The notes under the pieces were generated by a model. It was not told the DNA's origin. It ran no database searches and was given only the letters and a program-made list of their open reading frames with translations. A program made the position numbers and the translations under genes. From assembly GCA_004357505.1 (NCBI GenBank), contig SMWC01000072.1, forward strand, positions 1-8,731: a stretch of 8,731 bases of DNA. The letters are read 5' to 3'. The DNA comes from Gammaproteobacteria bacterium (GTDB lineage: Bacteria; Pseudomonadota; Gammaproteobacteria; Steroidobacterales; Rariloculaceae). Positions 7,204-8,731 of this stretch are shown one piece after another. Numbering within the stretch: position 1 is the stretch's first letter; each line of letters starts with the position of its first letter.

Positions 7204-7734
7204 TTAATCGCTTAAGCCGATGGCTGCGGGGCGCTCCAGGTACCCGCCGATTCCATCGGAAATAATTTCCACGAGCACGATCTCAGAGTCTGAGATTAAC
7301 GTGACTCGACCGTAATTCTGTCCCAGGTGGTGACCGGTGGAGACGCGATAAATCAGGCCGTCGGACGTCTGCACCAAGCCGAACGAATCGCCCGGCGTCT
7401 GCAAAGTTCCCACCATGCGCAAAGTGTCCAGCGGATACTGCTCAAGGAACTCCCGCGGACGATTCTGATCTGGACCTTGGATGGAGTCCGGGTTCTTGCT
7501 TGCTAGAGATAGCGGTGTTTCGGGTAGAAACGGCGAGCGTCGGTCGCCGGCCTCATACGTAAAGGTCGGTGGCGGTACGACCCGGGGCAGAGGTGCAATA
7601 ACACCTCCGGGCCGGGCTTTGACTTCGTCGATATAGGTCCTTAAGTCGTCCATATCGGTGCTGCACGCACCGAGCCCGATTGCGACAATAGTAACGGGAA
7701 GCAGACGCCAGACAGTTGTCCGTTGAGCAGCCAT
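7204..7734 (-). CDS. pilP: Type IV pilus assembly lipoprotein PilP
   Basis: PilP is a lipoprotein that bridges the PilN/PilO inner-membrane complex and the N-terminal domains of PilQ across the periplasm. The sequence has a basic N-terminus, a hydrophobic segment and the lipobox GLGAC, with the lipidated cysteine at residue 24 when counted from the ATG at 7734. A flexible Pro-rich region follows (about 42-60). RSPF (67-70) precedes the globular beta domain, which contains FLEQYPLDTLRMVGTL, FGLVQTSDGLIYRVSTGHHLGQNYGRV and LVEIISDGIGGYLERPA, all typical of PilP. There are two adjacent in-frame ATGs (7737 and 7734). GGAGG (7743-7739) is one base from the first and four from the second, so I favour the second. 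The first would overlap the pilO stop as ATGA. At about 176 residues the length is normal. Confidence 0.95.
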   Translation of the reverse strand: MAAQRTTVWRLLPVTIVAIGLGACSTDMDDLRTYIDEVKARPGGVIAPLPRVVPPPTFTYEAGDRRSPFLPETPLSLASKNPDSIQGPDQNRPREFLEQYPLDTLRMVGTLQTPGDSFGLVQTSDGLIYRVSTGHHLGQNYGRVTLISDSEIVLVEIISDGIGGYLERPAAIGLSD

Positions 7735-8339
7735 CATCCCTCCGTCGGGTCCTCGTCCAGATAACGATAGGTCTTGGCGGTCACATCCAATGTCAGCTCG
7801 TCGTAGTCGTCCGCAGTGACAGGCTTAATGCCGATGTCATGCAGCGTTACGATTCTCGGTAACGCGGCGATGCCGCTGACGAAATTGCCGAGCTCATGGT
7901 AACTGCCGGTTAAACGAATCTTGATCGGTAGTTCCGCGTAGAAGTCTCGTCGGATCTCTCCCATCGGCTGGAAGAGTTTCTCCTCAAGTCCAGCACCCAG
8001 TCCCGTCTGCGAGATGTCGACCAGCAGATTCGGGACCTCGGTTCGGCCGGGGAGCTGGCGCAGCATTGCGCCGAAGGACCGCTCGATCTCGGCCAGTTGT
8101 GAGCGATAGGCGTCGAAATTCGCGGTTTTTTTCTGCCGTTCTTCGAACGTTGCGCGCAGTTCGCGTTCCTCGAGCTCCGCTCGCTGAAGCACCGGCATCT
8201 CCGACTTGATAACAAACGTGTAGACGCCGAACGCGGCTACCGCGACAAATACAATCACCACCGATACTGCCCGGAACAAAAACGGCCAACGACCCGGATC
8301 GCTCGTATCCAGGCTTTGTAGTTCTTCGAGAATGTTCAT
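7734..8339 (-). CDS. pilO: Type IV pilus inner-membrane alignment protein PilO
   Basis: PilO pairs with PilN in the inner membrane and, with PilP, links the cytoplasmic PilM/motor side to the PilQ secretin. The 201-residue protein has a short cytoplasmic N-terminus, one transmembrane helix (about 21-44), a charged coiled-coil-like helix (about 50-95) and a C-terminal ferredoxin-like periplasmic domain. That domain contains the conserved runs LRQLPGRTEVPNLLVDIS (93-110), GLEEKLFQP (117-125), DFYAELPIKIRLTGSYHELGNFVS (132-155) and LPRIVTLHD (160-168). The ATG overlaps the pilN TGA as ATGA. A GGAG lies about ten bases upstream, inside pilN. Its own TGA overlaps the first possible pilP ATG. Length and order match the family. 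Confidence 0.96.
   Translation of the reverse strand: MNILEELQSLDTSDPGRWPFLFRAVSVVIVFVAVAAFGVYTFVIKSEMPVLQRAELEERELRATFEERQKKTANFDAYRSQLAEIERSFGAMLRQLPGRTEVPNLLVDISQTGLGAGLEEKLFQPMGEIRRDFYAELPIKIRLTGSYHELGNFVSGIAALPRIVTLHDIGIKPVTADDYDELTLDVTAKTYRYLDEDPTEG
7738..7743 (-). promoter_or_regulatory. Ribosome binding site deciding the pilP start
   Basis: GGAGGG at the end of pilO sits directly before the tandem ATGATG. Counted from GGAGG, spacing is one base to the first ATG and four to the second, which supports the second ATG as the pilP start. Confidence 0.55.
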
Positions 8340-8731
8340 GGCAGTGACACTCCGTTCTCAACATCGTTAAGAGAGACCTGCTCGGCAAAAATCGTGAATC
8401 GGGCATTGCGCCCAGCACCGACATCGACGGTCTCGACAACATCGAGACCCGGGTCGCTCAGCCAGTCCGAGTTTTCGATGTTGCGCATCAACGCAGAAAC
8501 GCGCGTACTCGACTGGGCCGTACCCAAAATCTCGATCCGCCCGGCAACTTGGGTGATCTCGGTCAGGTACACTCCTTGCGGCAGAGTCTCCACGAGCTCG
8601 TCAAACAGATGCACGATCTCGGGCCGGGATCTCTGCAGCTGCTCGATGATATCCATACGCGCGAGGAGGCGCTCCTTCTGGTTCTCGAGGCCGAGGATCT
8701 CCTCGATCCGTCTGTCGAGCTCCGTGATCTC
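8336..8731 (-). CDS. pilN: Type IV pilus inner-membrane alignment protein PilN, C-terminal part only
   Basis: The reading frame is open from the right window edge to the TGA at 8336, giving the last 131 residues of a protein usually near 185-200. The missing part holds the cytoplasmic PilM-binding motif and the transmembrane helix. What remains starts with a charged, coiled-coil-like stretch (EITELDRRIEEILGLENQKER), followed by ARMDIIEQLQRSRPEIVHLFDEL. The ferredoxin-like domain comes next, with LVETLPQGVYLTEITQVAGRIEILGTAQSSTRVSALMRNIENSDWLSDPGLDVVE, characteristic of PilN. The ATG at 8656 is an internal methionine in the coiled coil and not the start, because the upstream codons continue the family pattern. 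The stop overlaps the pilO start by four bases. pilM would be expected just beyond the right edge. Confidence 0.93.
   Translation of the reverse strand, partial: EITELDRRIEEILGLENQKERLLARMDIIEQLQRSRPEIVHLFDELVETLPQGVYLTEITQVAGRIEILGTAQSSTRVSALMRNIENSDWLSDPGLDVVETVDVGAGRNARFTIFAEQVSLNDVENGVSLP

Noticed and set aside
7984..8442. 152-codon minus-strand open frame over pilO and pilN
   Set aside because: It is out of frame with the two pilus genes, whose family motifs account for the bases.
1..8731. A hidden mobile element, defence system, CRISPR array or RNA gene
   Set aside because: Nine co-directional conserved genes fill almost the whole window, gaps are at most about 97 bases, and I saw no transposase, integrase, repeat-spacer pattern, tRNA cloverleaf or terminal repeats.

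Overview
The window is a chromosomal stretch of a Gram-negative proteobacterium. Gammaproteobacteria is the best guess and Betaproteobacteria the alternative. The reasons are the type IV pilus order pilN-pilO-pilP-pilQ running directly into aroK-aroB, an outer-membrane secretin, a lipoprotein PilP, and protein wording close to Pseudomonas-like pilus proteins. Base composition looks even throughout (GC-rich, moderate). I see no sign of a transferred block: no transposase, integrase, tRNA, rRNA or CRISPR.

All nine genes read leftwards (minus strand), so transcription order runs from the right edge to the left. At the right is the C-terminal part of pilN (cut by the window edge), then pilO, pilP and pilQ. 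pilN/pilO and pilO/pilP meet at ATGA-type stop/start junctions, and pilP is 16 bases from pilQ. These proteins form the inner-membrane alignment complex (PilN, PilO), the lipoprotein linker (PilP) and the outer-membrane pore (PilQ) of the type IV pilus machine.

After a 97-base gap with two small repeat structures come aroK (shikimate kinase) and aroB (3-dehydroquinate synthase), two steps of the shikimate pathway. The start of a dNTPase-like gene (dgt family) overlaps the end of aroB by 10 bases. Then, after 48 bases, comes pyrF (orotidine 5'-phosphate decarboxylase, last step of UMP synthesis). Its stop codon overlaps the start of a DUF445 membrane-protein gene that is cut by the left edge shortly before its C-terminus.

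The coding density is very high. The longest gene-free stretch is the pilQ-aroK gap, and no convincing promoter or terminator was seen. The window is mostly conserved housekeeping and pilus genes. I found no previously undescribed system. The points worth a second look are the pyrF-DUF445 coupling, the dgt-pyrF attachment to the pil-aro cluster, and the pilQ-aroK intergenic repeats.
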